Assembly (NCBI GenBank): GCA_964035545.1
Contig: OZ037768.1
Location: forward strand, 20,830,700 to 20,894,699
Length of the DNA stretch: 64,000 bases
Source: Bugula neritina
Taxonomy: Eukaryota; Bryozoa; Gymnolaemata; Cheilostomatida; Bugulidae
Direction of reading: 5' to 3'
The notes below the pieces were generated by a model. That model saw only the letters and a program-made list of their open reading frames with translations, was not told the DNA's origin and ran no database searches. Of the stretch, positions 45,064 to 57,099 are shown one piece after another. How positions within the stretch are numbered: the first letter of the stretch is position 1; each line of letters begins with the position of its first letter. The translations under genes and the position numbers were made by a program.

Positions 45064-46355
45064 GCTCGTGGTGTGGCTGTGTAATATGACTCAATTTATC
45101 TCTTTACATCTAGTCATTTCATTGTTTGCTACTTTTGCTTCTGTCACAATCAAGTGAGCAGTGAAAAGAACAATCACAGTTTCACACCTTCCAGACCCGA
45201 GAGTAGGTCTGACTGTGTTTATTGTACAGATATCGTAAATTTATTACTAGACATCAACTACGCCTATTGCCAGATTATTTAACCCTGTCTTCCAGTACTT
45301 TCTTGTGGTAATATTTGTTGTTGATCTCTTCTGGAGCACTGTTTATCTGCAAAATTTTTCCTTGCCCGTAGGTTGGACATCTTTTGCAAGTAGAATATTG
45401 TGAATTGGTGAGAAAGTATGAGGTTAAGTACAATGTATACAGTATGCGCATTCATAGGTACCCTTTTCATGCAGCTTGTTGGGGTTTCATATTCTGATGG
45501 CAAATGAATATTTTAATTTTCTTTTTGACTTCAAGTTTCACAATAATAGTAATATATCATTTGTTAGTGAAAGTAAAAATTAGATTTATATAAATTACCA
45601 TTTTGTATTCACATATTTATATTTTGTTTCCATTGAACATATTTTTTATAAAATTATGTTTTGTTGTAAATTTATTGACTATCTTGTTTTCACTGATTTG
45701 TATATATATACCCACTGACACATGTAGCTGTGGGTTTGATGTACCGAAGCAATCTTGTATTTATATATGTTGACAGTAACTTAGTGGTATTGTAGTCAAT
45801 AACAAAATGTGTAGCAGTCGTATATAAAACCAAACTATTGTGATGGTAAAATTATTTTATTAAAATAAATAGTATTGTTTGAAAATAATGATTGTGTTAT
45901 CGTGTTTAACAGCCTTCAAAATTTTATCAAAATAGTTATTTTATAAACAAATGACTCAAATTTTATTATTTGAGTTATGTTTCAGTACCCTGCAAACAAG
46001 ATAAACATTTTGGAACACTAATTATTGTGAAAGACAAGAAAGACAAATTATAAAACACATAGTAGCCTACATAGAAGAGATATAAACGCTATCATAATAG
46101 AAATCACAGTCCATAAGCTTTCTATTAGTGCTGTGTGATTTTAAGAGGTGAATTTTTTTTAATGTGGTAAGTGAAAATATTTGAGTTAAATGATGAAACT
46201 ACCTGTTTGGTAGCAAGTTTATACTTTAATTTTATTTAAAAAGAGTCAATATTTTACCAGAAACTGTTTCTATTTACATACGTAAATAACTTAAAGTACC
46301 TCTGACCTCTGTACACTCAAATACCATAGCAATAAATTAATTAGTACAAAACAAT
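45064..46355. other. Tail-to-tail interval between gamma-SNAP and CDK20
   Basis: AT-rich sequence holds both 3'UTRs. A candidate AATAAA for gamma-SNAP is at 45864-45869, about 800 bp past the stop. No gene or tandem repeat is seen. Confidence 0.6.
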
Positions 46356-49300
46356 TCAATTCCGTCTGAGAATATGTGGGGAAATGAGATCAGGGTCAAT
46401 AAGACTGGCCGTGATTGGTTGATCTACTCCAAAATTTGGACCATGGGGATGCCTAACTTTTTTACTTCTTTGCGGAATCGGCAGCTCCGAGTGATGAGCA
46501 GGCAGAGGCTCGGAGAAAAAATACGCATGAAGCAAAGCCTGCAACAAAAAGGTAATTATTTTGGAAGACAACTCCAAACTTGATGTGAATGCTAACTAAA
46601 TTATGTACATTGGTGAGAGAAGTTAAGATGATAGAATAGGTTTAGAAATATAATAATTAAACCCACTCACTTTACTAGATGAGATTCTTTGCTTCGTTGG
46701 GTAGACTAAGAACTGTTTCAGGAGATCAATTGCTACATCTGGGGCGTCTGGGCACAGCTCCTCCAGTGGTACTGGTGTAGACTTGGTGAACTCAATCTTG
46801 CCATAATCTGGAAGCTCTGACACTCCCTATTGAATGAAATAATAGTTGTGAGTTAAAAATAGAACAGCAGTTTTGGGTCTACAATCTAGAAGACACCATT
46901 AATATGAAACCAGATAATGAAATTTCAGATCATAACTTTTTTAACCAATCAGCCGGTAGTTAGCAATGAACAGGAGAAGAGAGTTTAATAAAATCTATAA
47001 AATCTGTATAAAGCTGACAAACATGAAGACAACTCCAGCTTTTATATTCAGTTTCCTATATAATGAGCAATAAAGAGTTGGTTTAGAATTGTCTTCTCTC
47101 AACAACTATACGTGAACACTTACTGGCCAGTTCTGCTCAGTGGGAGTACCCAGACACTGTAGGACTTTACACAACTGTTCAATATCACTGTCTCCCTATA
47201 CAGGAACACAATAGTTAACCATATGATACAGTGTAATGAATATTTTTTCTGTAAACAGCTTATATTTGATTAATATACAATGAAAGCTGAAGTATATTAT
47301 TGCAAATTACAACAAACAAACCTACTTTGAGGTTAAATAGGTGTTATTATAGTTTAATAATTACATAGTAAATAAAGAAGAATAATATATTATAATAATT
47401 ACAATGCATAATTATTATAATTTCAAAATTATTAGTTTTTCACAGTGTGTTAGGAGTACAGTCTAACTTGCTAGAATACATATTATTGAAAAACTAATAA
47501 TTAACCAATCATCACGGAATCGCTGTCCAATCGTTGACTATTATAAATTCTTTCATATAATATGACACTAATATAGGATGCTACCAGATTGCATAATTCA
47601 TCTGTCTTGCAAATCTTAATTCTATCTACCATTTTAATGCCTTTAAATAACTAAATTGATTTGTATCATGCAACTTGAAACAATTTAACTCATTATATTA
47701 GCTAGTTTAGTTAATAAGTTGAATAAATGTGGTAATTAAACCAAATTGTATTTAAATTTATAAAGAAATTATTGAAGATATAGCATTATTTCAAATACAG
47801 GAGTGTTTATACGTCATGTACATACAGGAGTGTATAAATACAAGAGTGTATACATACAGGGAAAAGGGGGGAGCTGTTGAGAAGTTCACCAAATATACAG
47901 CCAACAGCCCAGAGGTCTACACCTTCATCATACTTCCTGGCACCATACAGAAGTTCAGGAGCTCTGTACCACCTTTGTGACATACATACCACTTTTATAT
48001 ACAGTCATATATAATATATGTACCACCTTTATATACAGTCATATATGTACCACCTTTATATACAGTTATATATATACCAACTTTACATACAGTCATATAC
48101 GTACCACCTTTACATACAGCTATATATGTACCAGCTTTACATACAGTCATATATAATATATGTACCACCTTTATATACAGTTATATATGTACCACCTCTA
48201 TATACAATCATGTAATATATATACCACCTATATACACACAGTCATGAAATGTACATACATTTTTATACATGGTCATATAAATATACTAACTGATGCAATC
48301 ACAATGATTCACTTCATCTTAGTTCAAATACTTAATAATTAAACAAGACCAATAACTATTCCTGCTTTCACAACCCAATAACAAAATGAGTAAACAATTT
48401 TATGTTGACTGGTGGTTCAACAACCAACAATATTCTCACCTGGTGGTTCAATAATCAATAATATTCTCACCTGGTGGTTCAATAACCAATAATATTCTCA
48501 CCTGGTGGTTCAATAACCAATAATATTCTCACCTGGTGGTTTAATAACCAATAATATTCTCACCTGGTGGCAACCTGATGACTGTATAATCTGCCAGAAT
48601 TATTTTGAAAAACTCTTGCCAGTCCAAAGTCAGCTATTTTTAGAACTCCAGTTGGACTGATGAGTAAGTTAGCTGGTTTGAGATCCTGTATAATAATAGA
48701 AGTCATGATGCATAGACAAACTTTACATCTCTTAATTATATAGCATTCTATACATGTTTTTGTTTATAAGTAAACACACCAACAAAAAACTATATACAAA
48801 TTGGGTAGCTTAGAGTATGCTATGGTACTATCTAATGCAAAATTAATTGAATTAAATTTCAATAGACAAATATTATTAACATAACTATAGGTAAATCTGA
48901 CAACTTAAACAAGTTCTGTTCTGTTCATAAAAAACTTGAAGCACATGTTGAAGCAAAATATATAACATTTCACAGCATAGTATGGTATGTATAGTATACA
49001 GTAGTATGTATAATATATTTTTTTAATTATATACTAGAGATAATAATTTACAGTATATTATAGATCAATATAGCAGAATATAAAATATATAATATTCTAT
49101 ACAAAATTTTTAGAATATATAATATATTATAGACAATAATGCATACAGTAGAATATAAATATAATACAAAATTTATAATATATTATAAATAAATCATATA
49201 ATATAATACTGTATTATATTATAGGTAATAAAGTACCCTGTGCATAATGCTGTTGCCATGCATAAATTCAACTCCCTTCAGTAACATGAGCATATAACTC

Positions 49301-50714
49301 TTGACTTGGGCTTCAGTGAGCGGTTTTATGGCACTGCGAATCACTTCTGACAAATCGGAGAGCATGTAGTCAAACACCAACACAAAGCCATTGCCGTGAG
49401 GAAACATCTTTCTCAGTCTTACAATCTATAAATAGTACAAACACATGGCTTGATCATGACAAAGAAAATAATTTAGGAAGATGACGGTTTTAGTTGCATT
49501 TTATGAGATTATTTTAAATTAGGATTAATCCGGTAACTTTGAAATTACATAGAAGAGTTAACTGCCTGCCAGGTGACTTGTTGACATGGAGTTATTTATG
49601 CCAGTCAACTTGAACTTATTGGCACAAAATTATATTTGTACTACTGAAAAAATACTGAAAAAACTCGTGCTCTGTTTTCAACTATCATACTGTATAATCA
49701 AAACCTTCAACATTTCACAGTATAACAATCGATGACTTATATACTTCAAGTAACTATAGTAGCAAGTTACTTTTTACATGTATACATATGTCTTTAGTTT
49801 TATGGATATCTGCCTGGGGAGAAATAAAATAAAACAGAAATTATTTTAAGCTTGTACAATATTGAAGGCTATCCATGAACAACCATCCTCCTATTTGAAC
49901 ACACGGGTAGTCAGGATAATGTAACTCCAAAATCGACCTACATAAGGACTGTCACCAATCTCTCTTAAAGCTTGAATTTCTCTTAAAGCTGTGTTTGGAA
50001 TTCCATCTTCTATTTTCCTAAGAGCCACCTTTTTTATAGCAACAATTTCTCCACTCTGTCACAAAACAACCAAAATTAAATTATGATTTTAGCATTTTGT
50101 GTCAAATGCACCGAAATTTTTCATGCCTCAGAAAATGACTGCCCCATTAATAAAAAGATCTTACAGGCTGCAATAGGACAAATTAGTAACAATAAAATTT
50201 ATAGCTTAAACTAATCACTGATAAATGGAACCCAGTAAAGTGTTTTATTGAAACATATACCATAATTGTTTTGTATGAAAATGAAACTTTCAGACAATAT
50301 AATTTACTGTTGGAAAGTTAATACACGATTAAAATCCAATAAAGCACAAACTAGCAGAAACCAGAAATGACAGACATATCAATATAAAATAAAGAAATAC
50401 TTTGTGTGGATCAATATTTGAAATCTACTCTTGCAATACAGAAGGTATTATTATTGCCAAAAATTGAAAACTGTGGATACATTAAGTAAACACAAGTGAT
50501 TTTGCCTGTTCACTTAACGTCAACTTTCATAAAATTTAAAGGCTAGCAAAGCAAAAGAGTACATACGCTTTCAGTTTATATTTATAGCCAATAAAGACTT
50601 TGAATTTTTTTTATAATTTTGTAGCTATCTTACAAATACCTCAATATTTTTTGCCTTTGAAACGATTCCATGTGCCCCTTCTCCAATTCTTCCAAGAATA
50701 GTATACTGCTCCAT
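46356..50714 (-). CDS. CDK20: Cyclin-dependent kinase 20 (cell cycle-related kinase)
   Basis: CDK-family kinase that acts with cyclin H/BROMI-type partners in ciliogenesis and cell-cycle control. Eight exons, all in phase: 50714-50640, 50055-49942, 49425-49237, 48685-48564, 47972-47858, 47195-47124, 46826-46671 and 46538-46356 (TGA). The product is 341 aa (human 346). The start is [18 protein letters not shown]. The VAIK lysine is at 33, the HRD aspartate at 127 ([11 protein letters not shown]), DFG at 145, and the activation segment is [18 protein letters not shown]. The C-terminus keeps the CDK20-specific [18 protein letters not shown]. Residue 161, threonine in human, is serine here. Tandem repeats in the 48564/47972 intron copy both splice sites. 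It is divergent from the zinc-finger gene (2.6 kb between starts). Confidence 0.96.
47985..48240 (-). repeat. Tandem array copying the CDK20 acceptor at 47972
   Basis: On the minus strand the unit (about 27 bp) reads GTATATAAAGGTGGTACATA. The real exon starts AAAG then GTGGTACAGAGC, so the junction word AAAGGTGGTACA recurs in many of about nine units behind the true acceptor. Some copies are degenerate (AAAGTTGGTA, AAAGCTGGTA). The array occupies the 3' part of the intron. Confidence 0.82.
48410..48570 (-). repeat. Tandem array copying the CDK20 donor at 48564
   Basis: A 31-bp unit, CACCAG then GTGAGAATATTATTGG and filler, is repeated five times including the genuine exon end. Donor GT positions (minus strand) are 48563, 48532, 48501, 48470 and 48439, exactly 31 bp apart. 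Every copy keeps CACCAG/GTGAGAATA. Splicing from any downstream copy would read AGG TGA, an immediate stop after residue 167. Confidence 0.93.
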
Positions 50715-53287
50715 TATATATGTGCAACACTACAATATTTACACAATTTCTCTGTAAAACATGCAAAACTGTCCAGTAGCTTAGGTAAATATAATTCATG
50801 AAAAACAAAAACCTGTACAGCCCACCAGAAATAAGCCACTACTCAGAAAGAATCTAAAATTTTCCTTAGTTGCACAAACACAACCATAATAACTAATAAA
50901 TCCCTTTAGTTTAAGAAAGTGAATGTGCTAAATTGACTAAAAAAATAACAAAGTTATGTAACTTTTTACAGACTTAAACTAAAAGAGCATGCTATCAAGT
51001 CTTTGTCTTTGATAAATTTATGCAATATAAACCTATAGGCCTTTTTTAAATTTTATATTAATGGTTAAGTGCAACATCAGTCTATTGCACAGCCTGATGT
51101 AACTTGTATATATTCTCATATTTAAAATGACAAAAGAGCTAATACTATTTCAGTAAGACTAAATGACTAAAAGTATAGGTATAATTAGTCTGCGACCACC
51201 ACTACACCATTATCATTATCACTATTAGTATTAGTATTATTATTGTTAGCATAGAGCAAAATAAAATTTAGGAAAACATATTGTTCATATTTTGTTGGAT
51301 TAATTAATATTATTGAAATATTCATTCAACATAAACATGTGTTGGGAACAAACACTAACACTAACAGATTTCTGACAATCATTTTCGTTTTGACTTCTAC
51401 TTCTAGTTTTAGTAAAAATCAAAATGAATACAAACTGAAATTTTGTACGAATACAGAGTGTGCTTTTTAAACTTAAAATGAACACTAAAACTTGTCAAAA
51501 AATTATATAATAAAGTAGTACAGAAAATAACTGAGTAACTTTGAAAACTGGTGTACTTCGTGAGGTATACAGAATGAGAGGTTGAAAATGAAGGTTACCA
51601 CTCAACATGTCAACAAAAATATGAACCTAGCGATTCCAATATCTTTATTTGCGTCTGTATTAACACAGCTTTTACTTTTAGTTTTACTTTTAGTCGTATC
51701 AGAATTCAGTAAACAAAGAAAAAATGTTTGTGCTCCTAAGGTGACTTCAACTTTCAATCATAAAACTGCTTGTTGGTTATCATTATTTTTATCTCATTTT
51801 ATAACTATTACCTAATACCTATAATGATACCGATACTCACAGTGATACTGATAGTCATACTCATAATCATACTGATACTCATACTCATAGTCATAGTCTT
51901 AGTCTAACTCTAAGTCATAGTGATAGTGATACTGATACTCATACTGATACTGATAGTCAATGTCATAGTAAATCAAAATGAAAATGTAATCCTGACACTG
52001 ATAGTGATAGAGATACTCATACTGATGATCGCACCGAGATTCTGATTGATATTGATACTTAATTGTTTCTCAGTCTTGTACTTATAGTATAAGTATAACT
52101 GTTATAGTTATAGTTATACTTATAGTAAATGTAATAGTTATACTAACATAACACTCATAACAAGATTAAGTTACAGTTACCTATAATTCTTAGTATAACT
52201 ATAAGTATAATGTTAACTTTAACTTCAAGTTTAACTATTTAATTTTATAATGATAATAATAATAATAGTAGTACTATTACTATTAGTATTAGCATTACTA
52301 ATAGTAATAGTAATAATAAATATAATGCTAATACCAATACTAATAGTAATAGCATCATGATCATTTCAAGTGCATTTGATTTTGCCTCTGGTATCCGTAT
52401 TGGTAATGCATTAAAAATGAAAATACAATGACTGCTTATTTGGGTGATTAATTTAAAGCAGTTTGACTTTTAATGTTGAAATCTTTAATATGAATATTTA
52501 GGACTATGTCAGTAAGACTTATAGTTCCATGGTTACTGATTTAGACTGTTACGAAAAGTTAGCAATATTAGCAGCATCATAATGATAAACAAAGAATATA
52601 CACTTACAGCGCAGCTTTAGACTTAGTATCACATATTGTTCTATAAAGAATTAATATTATATTAATTAATTAATATTAGTTACACTTAGTCTTAAGCTTG
52701 TATCCGTAGTTGAAGTAGACCGGTCTGGTTATATTTATAACAAGTATCCTGAACTAACTTAGCTCTTAGCTAAATACGGTTTTGAGATTGTGTGATTATA
52801 TAATTTAGTTTTAAAATAAATTTTGTGCACGATTCACCTGCTGGTAACATTGTGATTGGCTTACAGGCTCAGTGATTGTGGTAGTAGAGAATTAATACTG
52901 ATTATTGTTAATTTTTGTTGCATGCTATTTTTGGTTGCTTCAGCACACAGGTTAATCATCGGGATAGTTTAAACTTTTGAAAAATAACCCTAAATGTAAA
53001 AGTATTTTAAGTTGCCCTGCAACAGGTTTGCAACAGGCTGTATAAGTTATAACTGCAGGCAATTTCCATTTCATATTTATGGTCTTCACAGCTAATAAAA
53101 TAATTACTGTGAGTATCACATACTTATAATGCTATACTAAAACAATATGAACACTGCTTGTTGGTCTCCGAATTATAAAACACTGAAAAAAGTTGCTATT
53201 TTATTTACTAGATGAACACATGTGTACGAAGGTTTATAACTATTAGAGGGCAGCTCTAAGGTGAAGGAAAAAAGTTCGAGAAAAATT
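50715..53287. other. Divergent interval between CDK20 and the zinc-finger gene
   Basis: The shared 5' region holds AT-rich sequence and the cryptically simple tract listed at 51170. No exon recognised. The start of the zinc-finger gene has no visible upstream acceptor, so transcription probably begins within the last few hundred bases. Confidence 0.5.
51170..52360. repeat. Cryptically simple CATACTGATAGT / ATTAGTATTA tract
   Basis: Degenerate runs of CATACTGATACTCATAC, TAGTCATAGTCTTAG and TATTAGTATTAGCATT words occur on both strands, like the tracts at 37.9 and 59.4 kb. A few single-copy stretches interrupt it. Confidence 0.72.
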
Positions 53288-56200
53288 ATGCCTACAACGC
53301 GTCTTACTCGCAAGTCTTCCAAGTTCAGTAGTGGAAGGTTAAAGCATGACTCTAAACAACCTTCCTTATTAAGTGAGTTTCATTATTTTCTTCACATGTT
53401 TTACTCAGTAATTTAAGACATGAAAACCTAATTAAAAACTGTTAATGCAGTTTCTGATCACCTGTAATCAAAATAAATAATAATGGTTCACCACCTCTAT
53501 GTTTCTGTTCTTCACACTAACTTGTGCTTTGTGATACACTGCATATGATAGAAAACTTTGTCTGAGAAAAAAGCAAAAGTAGATGGAATCTTTTCACTGT
53601 AGTAAAGTTGATTCCCCAACATTCACTCCATATGATAATACTTGTTTACATGCACTTCAAAGTTAGTAACTGTAAGTAAGGTCTTGTAGGAGCGAGTGAA
53701 GGTCAAACCAAGGTTAGTATGGTTGTCTCTCCTCCCCATTCACCGCCTGCTACTAGGCTTAGAAGACTTGGTGTGAGACAGATAGATGATGACCATGCAA
53801 CGAGCTCTGACATGGACCCTTACACCGATTCTGGGCAGGGGAACGTAACTCCAGTCCTGCAATCTAGTCTGGTATGTTTAGTATCACTATCTTCAATATC
53901 TAGAAAGTGTCATTTTAAAAGTGTCTTTTAAAAAACTAGAACTGTAGTTTAAAGTATTACCATGTCTACAAAATGCATTATTGTCATTTATTTATGAACA
54001 TCTAATGAAATATATTTTAAAGATATTCTGGTTTATAATCTTTTTAGCTGTTCGTTTTTCAGTTATTTGCTTTTATATACATGCATTTGACTAAGTAGTA
54101 TGGTGCATGTATATAAATTGTGGTTTGCAGAATTCCCCCAGTGATAGCCCTGTAGATGGTAGACCACTCAAAAGAATTCACAAACGTTCAAATGTAGGTA
54201 ATTATTGGTGGTGTTATTCAATTATATTAGATAAGTTGTACCTGTAATTTTCTGTTTACTCTGTTAGTACTTACATTAAAAGTATAAAGTAGTAAAAATA
54301 TTGAATTTAGTAAAATTACTTAATTGTTAAATGTTATTATTATATTGCTACTATATGTTATAAATGAAAGGTTGTAGGTGAGGAAATATTGTATGAGTTA
54401 CTTTTTATATTGTATTTGATTATATATTCTTGCACTGTCGGAAATGGACATTAAAAAGTATTGATAGAATCAGCTGAATGTTTGTACACAATTCTCCAAT
54501 ACCTGAAGTCCTTAACCTCCATTTAACACAATATATCTAGTTGACTAGTTTTTTTAAATTTTTAAATAGTATTGTGTGTTTGAAGGCCTTGTACCACATC
54601 AACACTTTTGTTATATTATTAAAAATTTTGTAAAATTAACTGAACAGGTCTATCATATAGATTTGTCTACTAAAAGAATGAATTCTATGATATGGAAGGG
54701 CAAAATCATTATGTCAAGTTTAATAATACTATTTCTTTTTTCCTAAATATAAAGTAAAAAAATGCTTTTAGTTTGAATCAGCAAAAAGAAGGTAGAAGAA
54801 AACTTGTAGAATATTTCTTTCTTTGCAAACAAGTAGTTTACGGATTTTATAGGAAGTGCTTATTAGTGCAATCAACCCGTTGGGTCGTACCAAGGTTCTG
54901 AGCTGTCCAGTATGTCATAAAGTCTTCCTCAGTTTCCACGGCCACGACTTACATCTGGAGAAACACGAAGGAGCCGCCATCAAATGCTGGCACTGTAACC
55001 TCCGGTTTTGCTCAAACAAAAGTCTGGTTCAGCATCAAAGGTTGAATTTTTATAATGCAAAAATATATATAATTTTTAATAAATATGTCAGACATGTTTT
55101 TGCTATACTCGCGGGCCATTTTCTCGTGTGGGAGATAAGAATTTATGTGGTGTAGAGATTCCCCAGTAGCCCTCTTTAGTGTAATGATTAGCCACTAGCT
55201 TGCAAGTTTGAAATCCGAGGTTCATTTCCCAGTTGGGTAAAAGTTTTTGCAATTTCTCAATTTGCTCATGCAAGCTTTAAATGAGTAATAAGGACATGGA
55301 GGTTTTCCACCAATCAACTAGCTTAAATTACTGACTGCAAAATTATTTGTGTTTTGTGGGGAATTAGTTGTATGATTGCATAGATGTGGGAGTCATTTAC
55401 TTTGTGAATTTGTGAAGCAGAATTAATTTGACCACAGAAACTGTAGAGTCAGCAACTTTAAGTCACTTGACGAAATACCAAAGTTCAATTATATAATACT
55501 TTTAGAACTCAAGTATTTGGAAGCTAGACAAAGCTAAGTGCTTCCAATACCAAATTGCAATATTACAATGCGCGTGTTAAACTTATTAAGAACATTGGAG
55601 ATAATTCCAATTTGTTATCCATATTATTCCTTTGGTAAAAACACAAGTTAGGTTGTGAAATCTCAGTGGTACTCGAGCTGACTCTGTAGTACTCGAGACT
55701 TACTTGTGTTTTGTTGGTAAGCATCATCTGTAACCCTTTTTAGACTGCGTCACAATAAGAGAAGACAAGCAGAAGAGATGGCTGGGCGGGGCTTTCATAA
55801 CCTGGTATTTATAGATTTCTCCTGTGATAAATTCCCCGCTATATCACAGCGATACTGCGAGAAGAACTCAGTCCAAGCTGCTTGCCACATTCATGATTAC
55901 TCGTGCTCACAATGTTCCAAGTCCTTTCCTAGTCCAATGTCATTGGAGCTACATGTCAGCAGCTTCCACTATTTTCCTTCTAAGCATATATGCTTGCATT
56001 GTAACCATGACTACAAGACTAAAGCTCAACTCGAAAAGCATAAAAATAGGTATGCCGATAGTTTGACCAAGAAAATCTACCTCACGGATAGCAAGAGACG
56101 TTTTCTGAGGGCATTGGGTTTAATGCCTCTGTGTGCTGCCAGCACTCATGATGCCTGTTTTAGAACCAAACAATCACCTAAGGTGAATACAGACTATTAT

Positions 56201-56299
56201 CACAAGTTGCGGGAGATAGACACGGTCACCCGACTTGCTTATGATGTACATGAAGAACCTGAGCAAGACGATGATGAGTCAGATTCCACAAACTCATAA
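53288..56299 (+). CDS. C2H2 zinc-finger protein, four fingers, 357 aa
   Basis: Probably nuclear, nucleic-acid binding; target unknown. Exons, all in phase: 53288-53372, 53690-53871, 54131-54193, 54853-55040 and 55744-56299 (TAA). The N-terminus is basic (MPTTRLTRKSSKFSSGRLK), followed by a Ser/Pro-rich linker. Finger 1 is CPVCHKVF...HLEKH. Finger 2 (CWHCNLRFC...HQRLRH) is split by an intron between the fourth and fifth exons. After a conserved-looking segment, GFHNLVFIDFSCDKFPAISQ, come finger 3 (CSQCSKSF...HVSSFH) and finger 4 (CLHCNHDY...H), which lacks the second histidine at the usual spacing. The tail is acidic (EEPEQDDDESDS). An AATAAA follows at 56389. I do not recognise the orthologue; the segment around DFSCDKFP suggests a specific conserved subfamily. 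Confidence 0.88.
55157..55240 (+). mobile_element. tRNA-like sequence related to that at 23482
   Basis: It shares CCCAGTAGCCCT, TTAGTGTAA and TAGCTTGCAAG with the sequence at 23482, and a decayed B-box (GAGGTTCATTTCC). It lies in the last intron of the zinc-finger gene. With two diverged copies in 64 kb, a dispersed tRNA-derived repeat is more likely than a tRNA gene. Confidence 0.5.
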
Positions 56300-57099
56300 G
56301 ATGCTGAATGTATTATTGTTCATATTTTATCATTTCCTGTTTATTTTGTTTAAAAATTGCGCATTTGCATTGCCTGATATCTGATTACAATAAAGAAGTT
56401 GCATGAAATTTTTAATTTCTAAAACTTTTAAATGGAGAAACTAGTTTATAAGAAGCCCTCTCCGGATGGCCAATTATGAGGATGAGATGTTTGTATTCAA
56501 CCAGCATAGAGGGAAAATATCCATAATTTCATATTACAAATAATCATAAATAAGAGTGTGATGTGGTGAATATGATACACTGTATTGTATGATATAATAT
56601 ATATGATAACTAATAATTTGTAGACTTAGAATGGCATGTGTAGACAACCCTGTAGTGAAAATATTGACAACTAGAATAATATAAAAATACTAATATAATA
56701 GTCACTGCCAACATTGGCGTGTCAATTGGAACAATCCTGAAGTCAAATATCTGCAATACAAATATTAAGTTACGTATAAATTATTTATCGTGAACACTCA
56801 AGTACAATTAGTGTTAAAAGGAGTAGACAATTTCAAAAATGACACAGACTAACATGACAAATATAAAACAAAGAACAGTAGAATTGAGTTGCCAACGTCC
56901 AACTATATACATATATACAATATCTACAAAACAAGACGCTGTCTACAGCCACTGCATGTTACTGCTACAGCTGAGGCAGTAAAACTGCTTCATATGAATG
57001 TACTGAACATTTAGTCTAAGATTAGCCATTGCACTCTACATATCTTCTTGCCACCAGCCCTATGTCATTTGCCTGCAACAGCTCCGCAGCTACACAACA
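56300..57099. other. Tail-to-tail interval between the zinc-finger gene and MED10
   Basis: It holds AT-rich 3'UTR sequence from both sides. A polyadenylation signal for the plus-strand gene is at 56389-56394. No other feature. Confidence 0.6.
56389..56394 (+). promoter_or_regulatory. Polyadenylation signal of the zinc-finger gene
   Basis: AATAAA lies 90 bp after the stop codon, a normal distance, and supports the gene end. Confidence 0.65.
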
